A stretch of DNA of 18,564 bases. Source: SAT2750 sp964476375 (GTDB lineage Bacteria; Planctomycetota; Planctomycetia; Pirellulales; Pirellulaceae). The DNA lies in NCBI GenBank assembly GCA_964476375.1, contig CAYYZW010000176.1, positions 1 through 18,564 on the forward strand. Reading direction: 5' to 3'. A model generated the notes under the pieces. That model saw only the letters and a list, made by a program, of their open reading frames with translations. It was not told where the DNA came from and searched no databases. Shown piece after piece: positions 7,233 through 14,302 of the stretch. Within the stretch, counting starts at the first letter, position 1. Each line of letters opens with the position of its first letter. Made by a program: the position numbers and the translations under genes.

Positions 7233-8288
7233 TTAGCGATCCGGAGAGGGGAGAACGGCCGGGAGCCTTCTTTGGTGATATCGCTCGTTGAAGGGGGCAG
7301 GATCGAAAGGATCGATTTTCGAGGGCGAGGGAAGCCGGAATGCCTGTGTCGGCCGGTCGGTCGCCTCCCCGGTTCGTGGTGCCGAAGAGTTGATGGGGTT
7401 CATTGCTGGTGCCGGTTGAGCAAGAACGGCCGGCTGGCGTCCGACCCCTTCCGGGAGGGGGGAGGTGGCTTGCTGGGAGGCACGTTCGCACCAGGCAACG
7501 AGCGTCTTCACGTGGTTGCTTTCTTGTTCGGTGAAGATACCACCGTCAATCTTCCCGTGCGGGGCAGACGGGGCGAGCAGAAGACCGCTCTGGAGGGCAT
7601 CTCCCTGGCCAAGGTGCTCGAGGATATTGTAGAGATTGCGGTAAGTCAGTCGTTGTGGAATTGGTCGGCCCGCGGCAGTTCGAATCAGCGTGAGAGTGGA
7701 TCCAGCCGGGGGGCCGTGGCACTGGTTGGTGCCACAGCGGTTCAGTACCAGTGGCTGGACCACGGCGGTAAATTGCTGGATTGTTTCTGCCGATAATTGG
7801 CCGATCCGCTGTTGAACCTGGTCGTGACTGACAACGCGATGTGCTTCCGTCCTGGCCGATACCAGGGGTTTGATGGGGGGCTGTTTCTGGATGCCGAGTC
7901 GACGCTGAAGCGAAACAATGCGGGGATCCTGGGCGTGAATCTGCCGGGCCCTTTCGATCTGGGCGTCGGCCTCGGATAACAGCCCAGTTCGAAGACACCA
8001 GTCAGCAAGTCGAAGGATCGCCGAGAGATCTCGTGGATTGACGGTGGCTCGTTGATAGGCATAGATTTCACCGAGGGAATCACCCTGGAACGCGATGCTC
8101 GTCCGCTGCAGACGCATCTGGCCACCAGAACGGAGTTCGATAAGGAAACGGTCGCCCTGGACTTTCACCCTGCCCTGGATCGTCTGTCCATTCTGGAGCA
8201 GGAGATAGGTGGCATGCGGAAGTGGTTCGCTGGCTAGGGACCAGGAACCCGCAAGCAGACAGGCAATAATTGTGGCATTTTTCAACAT
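7233..8288 (-). CDS. Exported hypothetical protein with CX4CH heme-like motif
   Basis: I do not recognise this 351-residue protein by name. It looks like a secreted planctomycete protein. Seen: a signal peptide (1 to about 20, MLKNATIIACLLAGS then SLAS); a small beta-rich domain (25-78) with the pattern NGQ-x-IQGRV; a helical pair resembling a TPR unit (85-130); then PLVLNRCGTNQCHGP with C185, C190 and H191, a CX4CH variant of the heme c signature; a helical segment ending near C267; and a Pro-rich tail. Heme attachment is possible but not shown. I chose the ATG at 8288 because a signal peptide starts there and a promoter ends 9 bases before it. An upstream in-frame GTG at 8363 would put 25 non-signal residues in front and has a ribosome site abutting it. 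It lies 110 bases upstream of ftsH on the same strand. Confidence 0.8.
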   Translation of the reverse strand: MLKNATIIACLLAGSWSLASEPLPHATYLLLQNGQTIQGRVKVQGDRFLIELRSGGQMRLQRTSIAFQGDSLGEIYAYQRATVNPRDLSAILRLADWCLRTGLLSEADAQIERARQIHAQDPRIVSLQRRLGIQKQPPIKPLVSARTEAHRVVSHDQVQQRIGQLSAETIQQFTAVVQPLVLNRCGTNQCHGPPAGSTLTLIRTAAGRPIPQRLTYRNLYNILEHLGQGDALQSGLLLAPSAPHGKIDGGIFTEQESNHVKTLVAWCERASQQATSPLPEGVGRQPAVLAQPAPAMNPINSSAPRTGEATDRPTQAFRLPSPSKIDPFDPAPFNERYHQRRLPAVLPSPDR

Positions 8289-8297
8289 CGCGGGCGA

Positions 8298-8326
8298 ACG
8301 ATAGGAAAAGCCGTCACAACCGTCAA
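8298..8326 (-). promoter_or_regulatory. Promoter abutting the hypothetical gene; probably leaderless transcript
   Basis: On the minus strand a -35 TTGACG (8321-8326) is followed after 17 bases by a -10 TATCGT (8298-8303). The -10 ends only 9 bases before the ATG at 8286-8288, so transcription would start at or within a few bases of the start codon. This fits the absence of a ribosome binding site there. Confidence 0.6.
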
Positions 8327-8430
8327 GATGGATTAGGGAATCTGGGGCTGGCGACACCTGCACCCTTCCCTGGGACCCTGTTTTTACCGATCAAAAGAAT
8401 GTGGTTTCCAGGTTACCGGGAGATTTTTCT

Positions 8431-8436
8431 GGGGAG
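8431..8436 (+). promoter_or_regulatory. Ribosome binding site for the acylphosphatase GTG start
   Basis: GGGGAG lies 8 bases before the GTG at 8445. There is no in-frame ATG before the conserved domain, so this site supports the GTG start. Confidence 0.5.
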
Positions 8437-8444
8437 TTGGCTGG

Positions 8445-8732
8445 GTGGTCGAGAATGCTCATCAGGAACGTCGCCAGGTGTTTTATCAAGGGGCTGTCCA
8501 GGGAGTCGGTTTTCGAATCACGACGTTTCGTGTGGCTGGAGCCTTTGATGTAACGGGTTTTGTTCGGAACCTGGAAGATGGACGCGTGCAAATTACCTGT
8601 GAGGGAGAGGTCGCCGAGCTGGACGCTTTCCTGGCGGGTATTGCCCAGCGGATGGCCGCTAATATCCAGAGCGTGGAGATGGCGAGAGAAGAGGCACGTG
8701 GTGAATTCGAGGAATTCGAAATCCGCGGCTAG
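8445..8732 (+). CDS. acyP: Acylphosphatase
   Basis: This 95-residue protein has the size and motifs of acylphosphatase, which hydrolyses acyl phosphates such as acetyl phosphate, carbamoyl phosphate and 1,3-bisphosphoglycerate in the cytoplasm. Seen: the substrate-binding loop GAVQGVGFR (16-24) with the phosphate-binding arginine R24, and GFVRNLEDGRV (38-48) with the catalytic asparagine N42. The C-terminal strand FEEFEIRG closes the small alpha/beta sandwich. It begins with GTG behind a GGGGAG ribosome site. It diverges from the CX4CH hypothetical gene and precedes the ABC permease by 73 bases. Whether it shares a transcript with the permease is uncertain, and no functional link is evident. 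Confidence 0.92.
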   Translation: MVENAHQERRQVFYQGAVQGVGFRITTFRVAGAFDVTGFVRNLEDGRVQITCEGEVAELDAFLAGIAQRMAANIQSVEMAREEARGEFEEFEIRG

Positions 8733-8805
8733 GATCTTCCGGTGAACTGCCGGGGATTTGTGGACGTAACAAGAAGCAGCAGGTTCATTCAAGAATGATG
8801 GAATC

Positions 8806-10527
8806 ATGACAACACCATTCCTTCTGGCAGTGATCTCACCGAAATTGACGAGCTGGTTGACACCGATCTGGGTCATCGGGCTGGGGGCGCTTTTGGGAAT
8901 AGTCCTGCTGCTCGCCCTCTGGGGTTGTTTCTGGCTGCTCTCACGGACCCGCCTTCTTGGAAATCCACCGTCCGCGTCCTGGCAGACCGCCAGGCGAGCT
9001 GGGGGAATGTCCCTTGTCCTGGCAGTTAGCTGGTTGCTGCTTCTTGACCTCGGGTCCGAGGGATGGTTTTCTCTCCTGCTTGTCGCCCTGGTTGTCGTGC
9101 TGGCAAGCTGGTGTGTGAGCTTTTCTTTCCTCGTTCTCTGCTGGAGAAGGACGGTGGACGAGACAGTGACTGCCGTCACCGAGGGGCCGCTCCGGCCGCT
9201 TTCTTACCTGGTCGGGGCCGTTGCCCTGTTTGGTGTCCTCGGTGCGTTCCTGGCGGAAAAGCCGAAGGACATCCTGGAATCCCTGGTACGTCTTCCGGCG
9301 ACGGGGCAGCAGGTACACCTGGTGACACTCGCGGCGCCGGACACAGGCAATGTCGAACCGACCAGGGGGGTCCCGGTCCATTTTCGGTTGCAGGAGTTAA
9401 GGGAGTTTGTCATCACGGCCAACGGGCGGGTCAGTATCTCGTATGATCCGTTTGAAGAACTCATCAACGATCCGCTGGCGACCATCACCCCGGAGGAACC
9501 ATTTGAAGACCGGCGTCCTGATTTTGCCATGGTCGCGGATATTCCTGAAGCCACGGTGGAGCAGATCTACCTCCGCAATGAAAGCGGCCGGATAGCAGAG
9601 GTCCGTATTGCCTATCGCACCTCCCCGGTCTATTCCCAGGTCCGCAGTATTCCCCTGGTGGGACTTGGTATCGCCCTGGTCGTTCTCTTCTACCTGGTCC
9701 AGCGAATGGCCATGCCACGCCTTTCCGCGATCTCTCTTTCCACCCTCAAGAGCGAGGTGGCTCAGCCCCTGTTCCCGCTTGCCCTCTCCTTCGGCTTGTT
9801 CGCAATATTCATTTTTGTCGTGATCCCGTACAACACGTTTGGCGAGGATATCAAGATGCTCAAGGACACGGGATTGACCATGATCATGATCCTCGGCATC
9901 CTGGTCTCCCTCTGGGCGTCGAGTACCTCGGTGGCCGAAGAAATTGAAGGCCGCACCGCCCTCACCGTGCTCTCCAAACCGATCACCCGTCGTTCCTTTA
10001 TTGTTGGCAAATTCATGGGAATTGCCTGGACGACTTTCCTTCTCTTCGCGTTCCTGGGCGTGGTTTTCATGGTGGCGGTTGCTTACAAGCCAATTTTTGA
10101 TGCCAAGGAGGCATCAACCGGGTTGCCAGCCTGGCAATTATGCTACATGGAAATGGTCAGTGTTTTCCCCGGGCTCCTGCTTGCCTTCATGGAGACGCTG
10201 GTCCTGGCATCCCTGAGCGTGGCCATATCCACGCGGCTGAACCTGCTTGCCAACTTCACGATCTGCCTGGTGATCTACCTGCTGGGGCACCTGACCCCGC
10301 TGCTGGTCCAGAGCAGCATCTCGTCTTTCGACATTGTCCGCTTCTTCGGTCAGTTGATTGCCACCATCTTTCCGAACCTGGAACACTTCAATATTCAGGC
10401 CGCCGTTGCCGCCGGAGTACCGGTTCCGTATGAATACCTGGGATGGGCTTTCTTTTACTGCCTCGTCTACAGTGTGATCGCGCTGCTCCTGGCCCTGGTC
10501 ATGTTCGAGGACCGGGACCTTGCATGA
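8806..10527 (+). CDS. ABC-2 type transporter permease
   Basis: This 573-residue polytopic membrane protein has membrane segments at about 20-45, 67-82, 87-112, 132-150, 282-300, 322-342, 356-374, 405-427, 452-475, 480-502 and 545-566. The central segment around 368-404 (WASSTSVAEEIEGRTALTVL, then SKPITRRSFIVGKFMG) is the typical coupling-helix region of ABC-2 permeases, which export lipids, polysaccharides or drugs with a separate ATPase. A non-membrane domain of about 130 residues (150-280), rich in beta-like segments, lies between the fourth and fifth segments. No ATP-binding subunit is encoded in this window, so the partner must lie elsewhere. The ATG at 8806 has a weak GGA-type ribosome site. 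It converges on the oxidoreductase with 31 bases between the stops. The substrate is unknown. Confidence 0.85.
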   Translation: MTTPFLLAVISPKLTSWLTPIWVIGLGALLGIVLLLALWGCFWLLSRTRLLGNPPSASWQTARRAGGMSLVLAVSWLLLLDLGSEGWFSLLLVALVVVLASWCVSFSFLVLCWRRTVDETVTAVTEGPLRPLSYLVGAVALFGVLGAFLAEKPKDILESLVRLPATGQQVHLVTLAAPDTGNVEPTRGVPVHFRLQELREFVITANGRVSISYDPFEELINDPLATITPEEPFEDRRPDFAMVADIPEATVEQIYLRNESGRIAEVRIAYRTSPVYSQVRSIPLVGLGIALVVLFYLVQRMAMPRLSAISLSTLKSEVAQPLFPLALSFGLFAIFIFVVIPYNTFGEDIKMLKDTGLTMIMILGILVSLWASSTSVAEEIEGRTALTVLSKPITRRSFIVGKFMGIAWTTFLLFAFLGVVFMVAVAYKPIFDAKEASTGLPAWQLCYMEMVSVFPGLLLAFMETLVLASLSVAISTRLNLLANFTICLVIYLLGHLTPLLVQSSISSFDIVRFFGQLIATIFPNLEHFNIQAAVAAGVPVPYEYLGWAFFYCLVYSVIALLLALVMFEDRDLA

Positions 10528-10558
10528 TGGCCATTCGGCCGGGGCCAGGGTGCGACGG

Positions 10559-11626
10559 TCAGGAGGCTTTCTTCGCGGGGTGGGCCGTCCAGAGATGAGG
10601 GCCACGAGGGCCCGGGTGCCTGCCGTTCCAGCGATGGTTCGTGAGCGCCTGCACGACGCGGTGGGCGACCGCGAGGGCATCCCGTCCTGCAGTGCCTGGA
10701 ACCTGGACGTGTTGTCCGGTGCGAATGGCGGCTGCCAGGTCCGCATGCTCGTCGCGGATGGCATTGCCCTCCGGGACATCGATCTGCCGGCAGGGGAGAA
10801 TATCCTCAAAGAAGTTTTCGCGGAGCCTTGCCTGTTCTTCCATGCTTGTCGTCGCCGGGTCAATTGTCTGGCCACGGACCGTGTCGGAGATGCCAATATG
10901 CCGGGCGGAGGGTTCCGAAAAATCGAGGCAGGTCTGTCCGGAGGCTGCGAAGATATGCATTGTGCGTTGGGCCTCCGGGTTGACCCGGGAGGCAGAGAGA
11001 TTGGCGATACAGCCGTTGGTAAAGGCGAGGCGGGCCTGGGCGATATCCTCATGGGGACCGATCACCGAGGCGCCCATTGCCTGGACCTCGGTGACCTCAC
11101 TCTGCACGGTCGCCAGTGTCAGGTCGATATCGTGAATCATCAGGTCGAGCACGACGCCGACATCAGTCGAGCGAAACGTATAGGGGGCGAGACGGGAGGA
11201 TTCCACGTAACGGGCTTGCTGGATATGGGGGCGACTGGCGCGGTAGGCGGGGTTGAAGCGTTCCACGTGGCCGACCTGCAGGACCCGCTCATTTTGGTCG
11301 GCGAGCTGAATCAGGGAATTCGCCTGGGACACTGTCGTGGTGATCGGTTTCTCCACGAGCACATGAACGCCGCGTTTGAGCAGGTGGGATGCAACCTCGT
11401 GATGGAGGATGGTGGGCGTGGCAACGACTGCCGCCTCCGCCTGTCCCTGGAGCTGCCGAAAATCGTTAAAGACTGCCACGCCGTGTTCACGTGCCATCGC
11501 CTGGCGAGCCGTTGCCGAGGGGTCGACAACACCCACCAGATCAAACTGGTCGTCCTCCGCCAGGAGCCGGGTGTGGATCCGGCCCAGGTGTCCCGCGCCG
11601 ATCACGGCAATCCGAATTGGGGTCAC
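10559..11626 (-). CDS. Gfo/Idh/MocA family oxidoreductase, candidate UDP-GlcNAc 3-dehydrogenase
   Basis: This 355-residue NAD(P)-dependent sugar dehydrogenase has a Rossmann motif GAGHLG (10-15), the conserved EKP (92-94) whose lysine K93 contacts substrate and cofactor, and DLMIHDID (161-168) with the likely catalytic H165. The GTG start overlaps the lpxA stop as GTGA, and AGGAGGG (11631-11637) lies just upstream inside lpxA, so translation is probably coupled to lpxA. In bacteria such as Acidithiobacillus, a Gfo/Idh/MocA enzyme next to lpxA (GnnA) oxidises UDP-GlcNAc at C3, and an aminotransferase (GnnB) then makes the 3-amino sugar for amide-linked lipid A. That function is inferred here from position only; no aminotransferase is in the window. 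It could instead act on another nucleotide sugar. The last 20 residues (WNGRHPGPRG onward) are a basic tail. Confidence 0.85.
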   Translation of the reverse strand: MTPIRIAVIGAGHLGRIHTRLLAEDDQFDLVGVVDPSATARQAMAREHGVAVFNDFRQLQGQAEAAVVATPTILHHEVASHLLKRGVHVLVEKPITTTVSQANSLIQLADQNERVLQVGHVERFNPAYRASRPHIQQARYVESSRLAPYTFRSTDVGVVLDLMIHDIDLTLATVQSEVTEVQAMGASVIGPHEDIAQARLAFTNGCIANLSASRVNPEAQRTMHIFAASGQTCLDFSEPSARHIGISDTVRGQTIDPATTSMEEQARLRENFFEDILPCRQIDVPEGNAIRDEHADLAAAIRTGQHVQVPGTAGRDALAVAHRVVQALTNHRWNGRHPGPRGPHLWTAHPAKKAS

Positions 11627-12426
11627 GCTGCCCTCCTGGAGTCACGGCCCCTGCCGTGGCGTCCGCTCTGTTGAGTTTGGACAAAGTCGAGTAGATTTTC
11701 GACACAGGGAAGGAGCTGGGTGTTGGCCCGCAGGAATTCCCGGGCGTGCTCCATTCCGACCTTGGCGCGGTACATCATTCGATGAGCGTCCGCCAGGGCA
11801 CTGATTTGATCTGTTTCGAAGTCATTGCGCTTCAATGCGACGATATTGATGCAGCGTGGCCGGGCCGGGTTTCCGTCCGCCAGCATGTATGGAGGAACAT
11901 CATGGATCACCCGGCTCAGGCCGCCGACAAAGCTGTAGCTGCCGATCGTCGTAAAGTGATGGACCGCGACTCCTCCTGAAAGTGTTGCATGGTCGTGGAC
12001 GTGGACGTGTCCTCCAAGTAACGTGGCGTTTGCCATCACCACGTGGTTCCCGACCTTGCAATCATGGGCCACATGGCCGCAGGCCATGATGTAGCAGTCG
12101 TCGCCAACGGAGGTGATTCCGTCCTCCTTTTCGCTGGCGCGATTCACGGTGACTCCCTCGCGGAAGATGTTGTTATTGCCGACAATCGTCTGGGTTTCGG
12201 TTCCCTGGTAACTCAGGTCCTGGGGTTCGCCGCCGATCACCACGCCCGGGTGGAAGTGGTTGTTTTCTCCGATCACGACGTTGGCGCAGACCGTCACGTT
12301 ATTTTCCAGGATCGTCCCGGCGCCGATTGTGGCTCGTGGTCCGATTACGCAGAAGGGGCCCACGACGACATCCTCGGCAATCTCGGCGGCGGAGTCGATG
12401 CTTGCGAATTGATGAATCTGTGCCAT
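11623..12426 (-). CDS. lpxA: Acyl-ACP--UDP-N-acetylglucosamine O-acyltransferase LpxA
   Basis: This 267-residue protein is LpxA, a left-handed beta-helix acyltransferase that starts lipid A synthesis in the cytoplasm by acylating UDP-GlcNAc (or the 3-amino analogue) at position 3. Seen: hexapeptide repeats from about 5 to 175 such as VVGPFCVIGPRATIGAGTIL; GHVAHDCKVGN (117-126) with H118 and the catalytic base H121; GGEPQD (65-70); and the C-terminal helical region starting at DGNPARPRCINIVALKR. The open frame extends upstream to 12531, but those 35 residues overlap lpxC and do not match the family, so I chose the ATG at 12426 giving MAQIHQFASI. Its own ribosome site is weak. It follows lpxC after 37 bases and overlaps the next gene by 4 bases. 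Confidence 0.95.
   Translation of the reverse strand: MAQIHQFASIDSAAEIAEDVVVGPFCVIGPRATIGAGTILENNVTVCANVVIGENNHFHPGVVIGGEPQDLSYQGTETQTIVGNNNIFREGVTVNRASEKEDGITSVGDDCYIMACGHVAHDCKVGNHVVMANATLLGGHVHVHDHATLSGGVAVHHFTTIGSYSFVGGLSRVIHDVPPYMLADGNPARPRCINIVALKRNDFETDQISALADAHRMMYRAKVGMEHAREFLRANTQLLPCVENLLDFVQTQQSGRHGRGRDSRRAA
11631..11637 (-). promoter_or_regulatory. Ribosome binding site for the oxidoreductase, within lpxA
   Basis: On the minus strand AGGAGGG lies 4 bases before the GTG at 11626 and within the last codons of lpxA. It fixes the GTG start and the GTGA overlap. Confidence 0.7.
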
Positions 12427-12463
12427 GTTGTTTGCCGTGGGTTGATGTGGGGGGAAGACCAGG

Positions 12464-13384
12464 TCAGGCGACCCGGAGCGTGTTCTGGTAGTTCGGTTGT
12501 TTTCTGAGCAGGGCACGGACAAGCTCGGCATTCAGCCGATGTCCGCTGCGGCTGGCGGTAATCCGTCCCGACAGCTGGCAGCCCGCCAGCGCAAGGTCGC
12601 CAAGCAGGTCCAGCGTCTTGTGGCGGACGCATTCATCCTGGAAACGAAGTTCGTTATCGACCGGGCCGTCGGACGAAAATACCAGCAGGTCCTGGCAGGT
12701 CACGCGGGATCCAAGCCCCTGGTCCCGGAGCCACTCCGCCTCGGCCTCAAGAATGAAGGTCCTGGCGGAAGCAAGTTCCTCAAGGAAGCTGTCCGGCTGG
12801 ATGTCAATTTCCAGTGTCTGGCGTCCGATTGCTGGTTGAGAGCCATAATCCAGCTGGTAGTTCAGAACCAGGGACCCCGGGGTGTCTCCCTCCTGGAGTG
12901 GCTGAGCGAGCACCCATGAGTTGTCATCCCCGACACGCGCGGTATCGTGCAGGACGAGGGGCTGACACCATGCATCCTGCTGGATGATGCCGGCCTCCAG
13001 CAGGACATGCACAAATGGCTGGCTGCTTCCATCGCAGCCGGGCATTTCGCTTGCCGATGTCCAGATCTCACAATTATCGATTTGCAGGCCGGCCAGGGCC
13101 GCGACCACGTGCTCCACCATCTCCACGGTAACCCCGTAGCGGGCCAGGTTCGTGCGGCGCGGGACTTCCACGCGGTTGAAGACATTCACTGGAATGCGGT
13201 GGAAGTTGGGCAGGTCCTCGCGAACGAAGACAATTCCCGTGTTACTGGCTGCTGGCCGAAACTGAAGCGTCACGTCCCGTCCGCCCCAGTAGCCAAAGCC
13301 GGTTATTTCCGCCGATGTTTCCAGCGTCTGCTGACGGCGGGCAAGGTCGCTTGGCTGATCGGAATGTGGAGAATCCGCTGACAC
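12464..13384 (-). CDS. lpxC: UDP-3-O-acyl-N-acetylglucosamine deacetylase LpxC
   Basis: This 306-residue zinc amidase catalyses the committed deacetylation step of lipid A synthesis. Seen: EHVVAALAGLQIDN (91-104) with E91 and zinc ligand H92; CVRHKTLDLLGDLAL (252-266) with zinc ligands H255 and D259; and the C-terminal catalytic histidine H282 in SGHRLN. The paired beta-alpha-alpha-beta halves have normal length and there is no FabZ fusion, unlike Bacteroidetes LpxC-FabZ. The start at 13384 is GTG with only a modest GGA-type ribosome site. The first 20 residues are a non-conserved extension, so a later start is possible. It follows ompH after 57 bases and precedes lpxA by 37 bases, so the genes are probably one operon. 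Confidence 0.95.
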   Translation of the reverse strand: MSADSPHSDQPSDLARRQQTLETSAEITGFGYWGGRDVTLQFRPAASNTGIVFVREDLPNFHRIPVNVFNRVEVPRRTNLARYGVTVEMVEHVVAALAGLQIDNCEIWTSASEMPGCDGSSQPFVHVLLEAGIIQQDAWCQPLVLHDTARVGDDNSWVLAQPLQEGDTPGSLVLNYQLDYGSQPAIGRQTLEIDIQPDSFLEELASARTFILEAEAEWLRDQGLGSRVTCQDLLVFSSDGPVDNELRFQDECVRHKTLDLLGDLALAGCQLSGRITASRSGHRLNAELVRALLRKQPNYQNTLRVA

Positions 13385-13441
13385 GTCGTTATCCGGGCTG
13401 CAGGGTGTGAAGAAAAAAAGAAGGACAGGCGCAGATCGCTA

Positions 13442-14065
13442 TTACCTGGAGCCGGGCCGGGGTGGAACGCCCGGGCGAGTGCCAACTTCCGCCGGGGGGA
13501 CACCGGCATTGAGCTGTTCAATAATGTACTTGGTGATATTCAGGCTCCGCTGGTAGATCACACGACGGTTGATCTCGGTAAGTACCTGGTTGGGATTGGA
13601 TGGGTCAACGTCTCGCTTGTCATAGGCCATCACGAGGTTGATCCCGTTCGTCTCGGCAAACCGTGCCACCGTGCGGGAAATATCCTGGTAAGCGGCATGG
13701 GACGCCTTGGATCGGCGGATGATGAATCCCTTCCGCTTCAGGTCAGTCTCCACCGTCGTGTCTGCCTTGAGCTTGGCAATTCTGCCCTCGAGCTGGGCAT
13801 AGTCTGCCGACCCTGGCTTGTAGTCGCGCAGTTCGGACTGCAGACTGCTCAGTTCCTTGGCCTTTCCCCGCACCAGGGCTTCCAGGGCCTTTTCATCCAC
13901 GCGGACGTCCTCGAGCATCGATTTGTAACGCGTGTAGTTCTGGAAGACCTCTTCAATATCAAGCAATGCAATGGTGGTGCCCGGCCGGTTCTGGGCCACT
14001 GCTTTCTCAAGAGGGATGGCGGCCAGGGTGACGATAAAAGTAACGAGAAGGAAGAGGTTTCTCAC
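13442..14065 (-). CDS. OmpH/Skp family periplasmic chaperone
   Basis: This 207-residue protein belongs to the OmpH/Skp family, periplasmic trimeric chaperones that hold unfolded outer-membrane proteins on the way to BamA. Seen from the GTG at 14065: a signal peptide (VRNLFLLVTFIVTL, cleavage near AVA at about 24); a strand TTIALLDIEEVFQNY (30-44) typical of the family; a long charged coiled-coil region at about 45-115; a second strand region INLVMAYDKRDVD; and a short Pro/Arg-rich tail (PPRPGSR). The GTG start was chosen because AAGGAG lies 8 bases upstream and a signal peptide begins there; the longer frame to 14131 adds 22 residues that do not look like a signal. It heads the lpxC-lpxA cluster, much as skp precedes lpx genes in E. 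coli. Confidence 0.88.
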   Translation of the reverse strand: MRNLFLLVTFIVTLAAIPLEKAVAQNRPGTTIALLDIEEVFQNYTRYKSMLEDVRVDEKALEALVRGKAKELSSLQSELRDYKPGSADYAQLEGRIAKLKADTTVETDLKRKGFIIRRSKASHAAYQDISRTVARFAETNGINLVMAYDKRDVDPSNPNQVLTEINRRVIYQRSLNITKYIIEQLNAGVPPAEVGTRPGVPPRPGSR

Positions 14066-14073
14066 AGTCAGCA

Positions 14074-14079
14074 CTCCTT
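14074..14079 (-). promoter_or_regulatory. Ribosome binding site deciding the ompH start
   Basis: On the minus strand AAGGAG lies 8 bases before the GTG at 14065, which supports that start over the upstream ATG at 14131. Confidence 0.7.
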
Positions 14080-14147
14080 GCTGTCGAAACGAGATGTTAT
14101 TTCCAGGGGTGGCCAACATCCATGTGGCCATGGTTCAACCGCGAGAC

Positions 14148-14176
14148 TTCAATGTCCCGCACCCCTGTCTTGTCAA
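14148..14176 (-). promoter_or_regulatory. Weak promoter candidate for the ompH-lpxC-lpxA cluster
   Basis: On the minus strand a perfect -35 TTGACA (14171-14176) is followed after 17 bases by ATTGAA (14148-14153), which matches the -10 consensus at only 2 positions. The -35 and its place about 105 bases upstream of the ompH start are suggestive; the -10 is poor. Confidence 0.25.
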
Positions 14177-14262
14177 AAGCGGCGGTATTCTGGCGAAAAC
14201 CCCTCCCCGCGTAAAGAGCAATAATCGAGAAAGCAAAAGTATGGGAAAATGAGCCCGCTGGG

Positions 14263-14293
14263 GTCCGGTGCGGGGGAAACGGGGATACCGGAC
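14263..14293 (-). terminator. Hairpin just after the M28 peptidase gene; possible terminator
   Basis: The arms GTCCGGT (14263-14269) and ACCGGAC (14287-14293) are perfectly complementary around a 17-base loop, 10 bases downstream of the peptidase stop on the minus strand. Only a TTTT about 14 bases farther follows, so a Rho-independent terminator is plausible but weak. A 12-base palindrome, ACAATCGATTGT (14292-14303), touches the stop codon next to it. Confidence 0.35.
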
Positions 14294-14302
14294 AATCGAT
14301 TG

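Noticed and set aside
8391..9179. 262-codon minus-strand open frame over the acylphosphatase and permease start
   Set aside because: It crosses two genes with clear motifs and an intergenic gap, and its product is low-complexity Ser/Thr/Arg-rich.
12427..12531. N-terminal extension of LpxA to the upstream in-frame start
   Set aside because: The extra 35 residues overlap lpxC and do not fit the LpxA N-terminus, which begins at the ATG at 12426.
14109..14132. GGCCAACAT/ATGTGGCC inverted repeat upstream of ompH
   Set aside because: The arms pair only with a bulge and leave a 2-base loop; likely chance.
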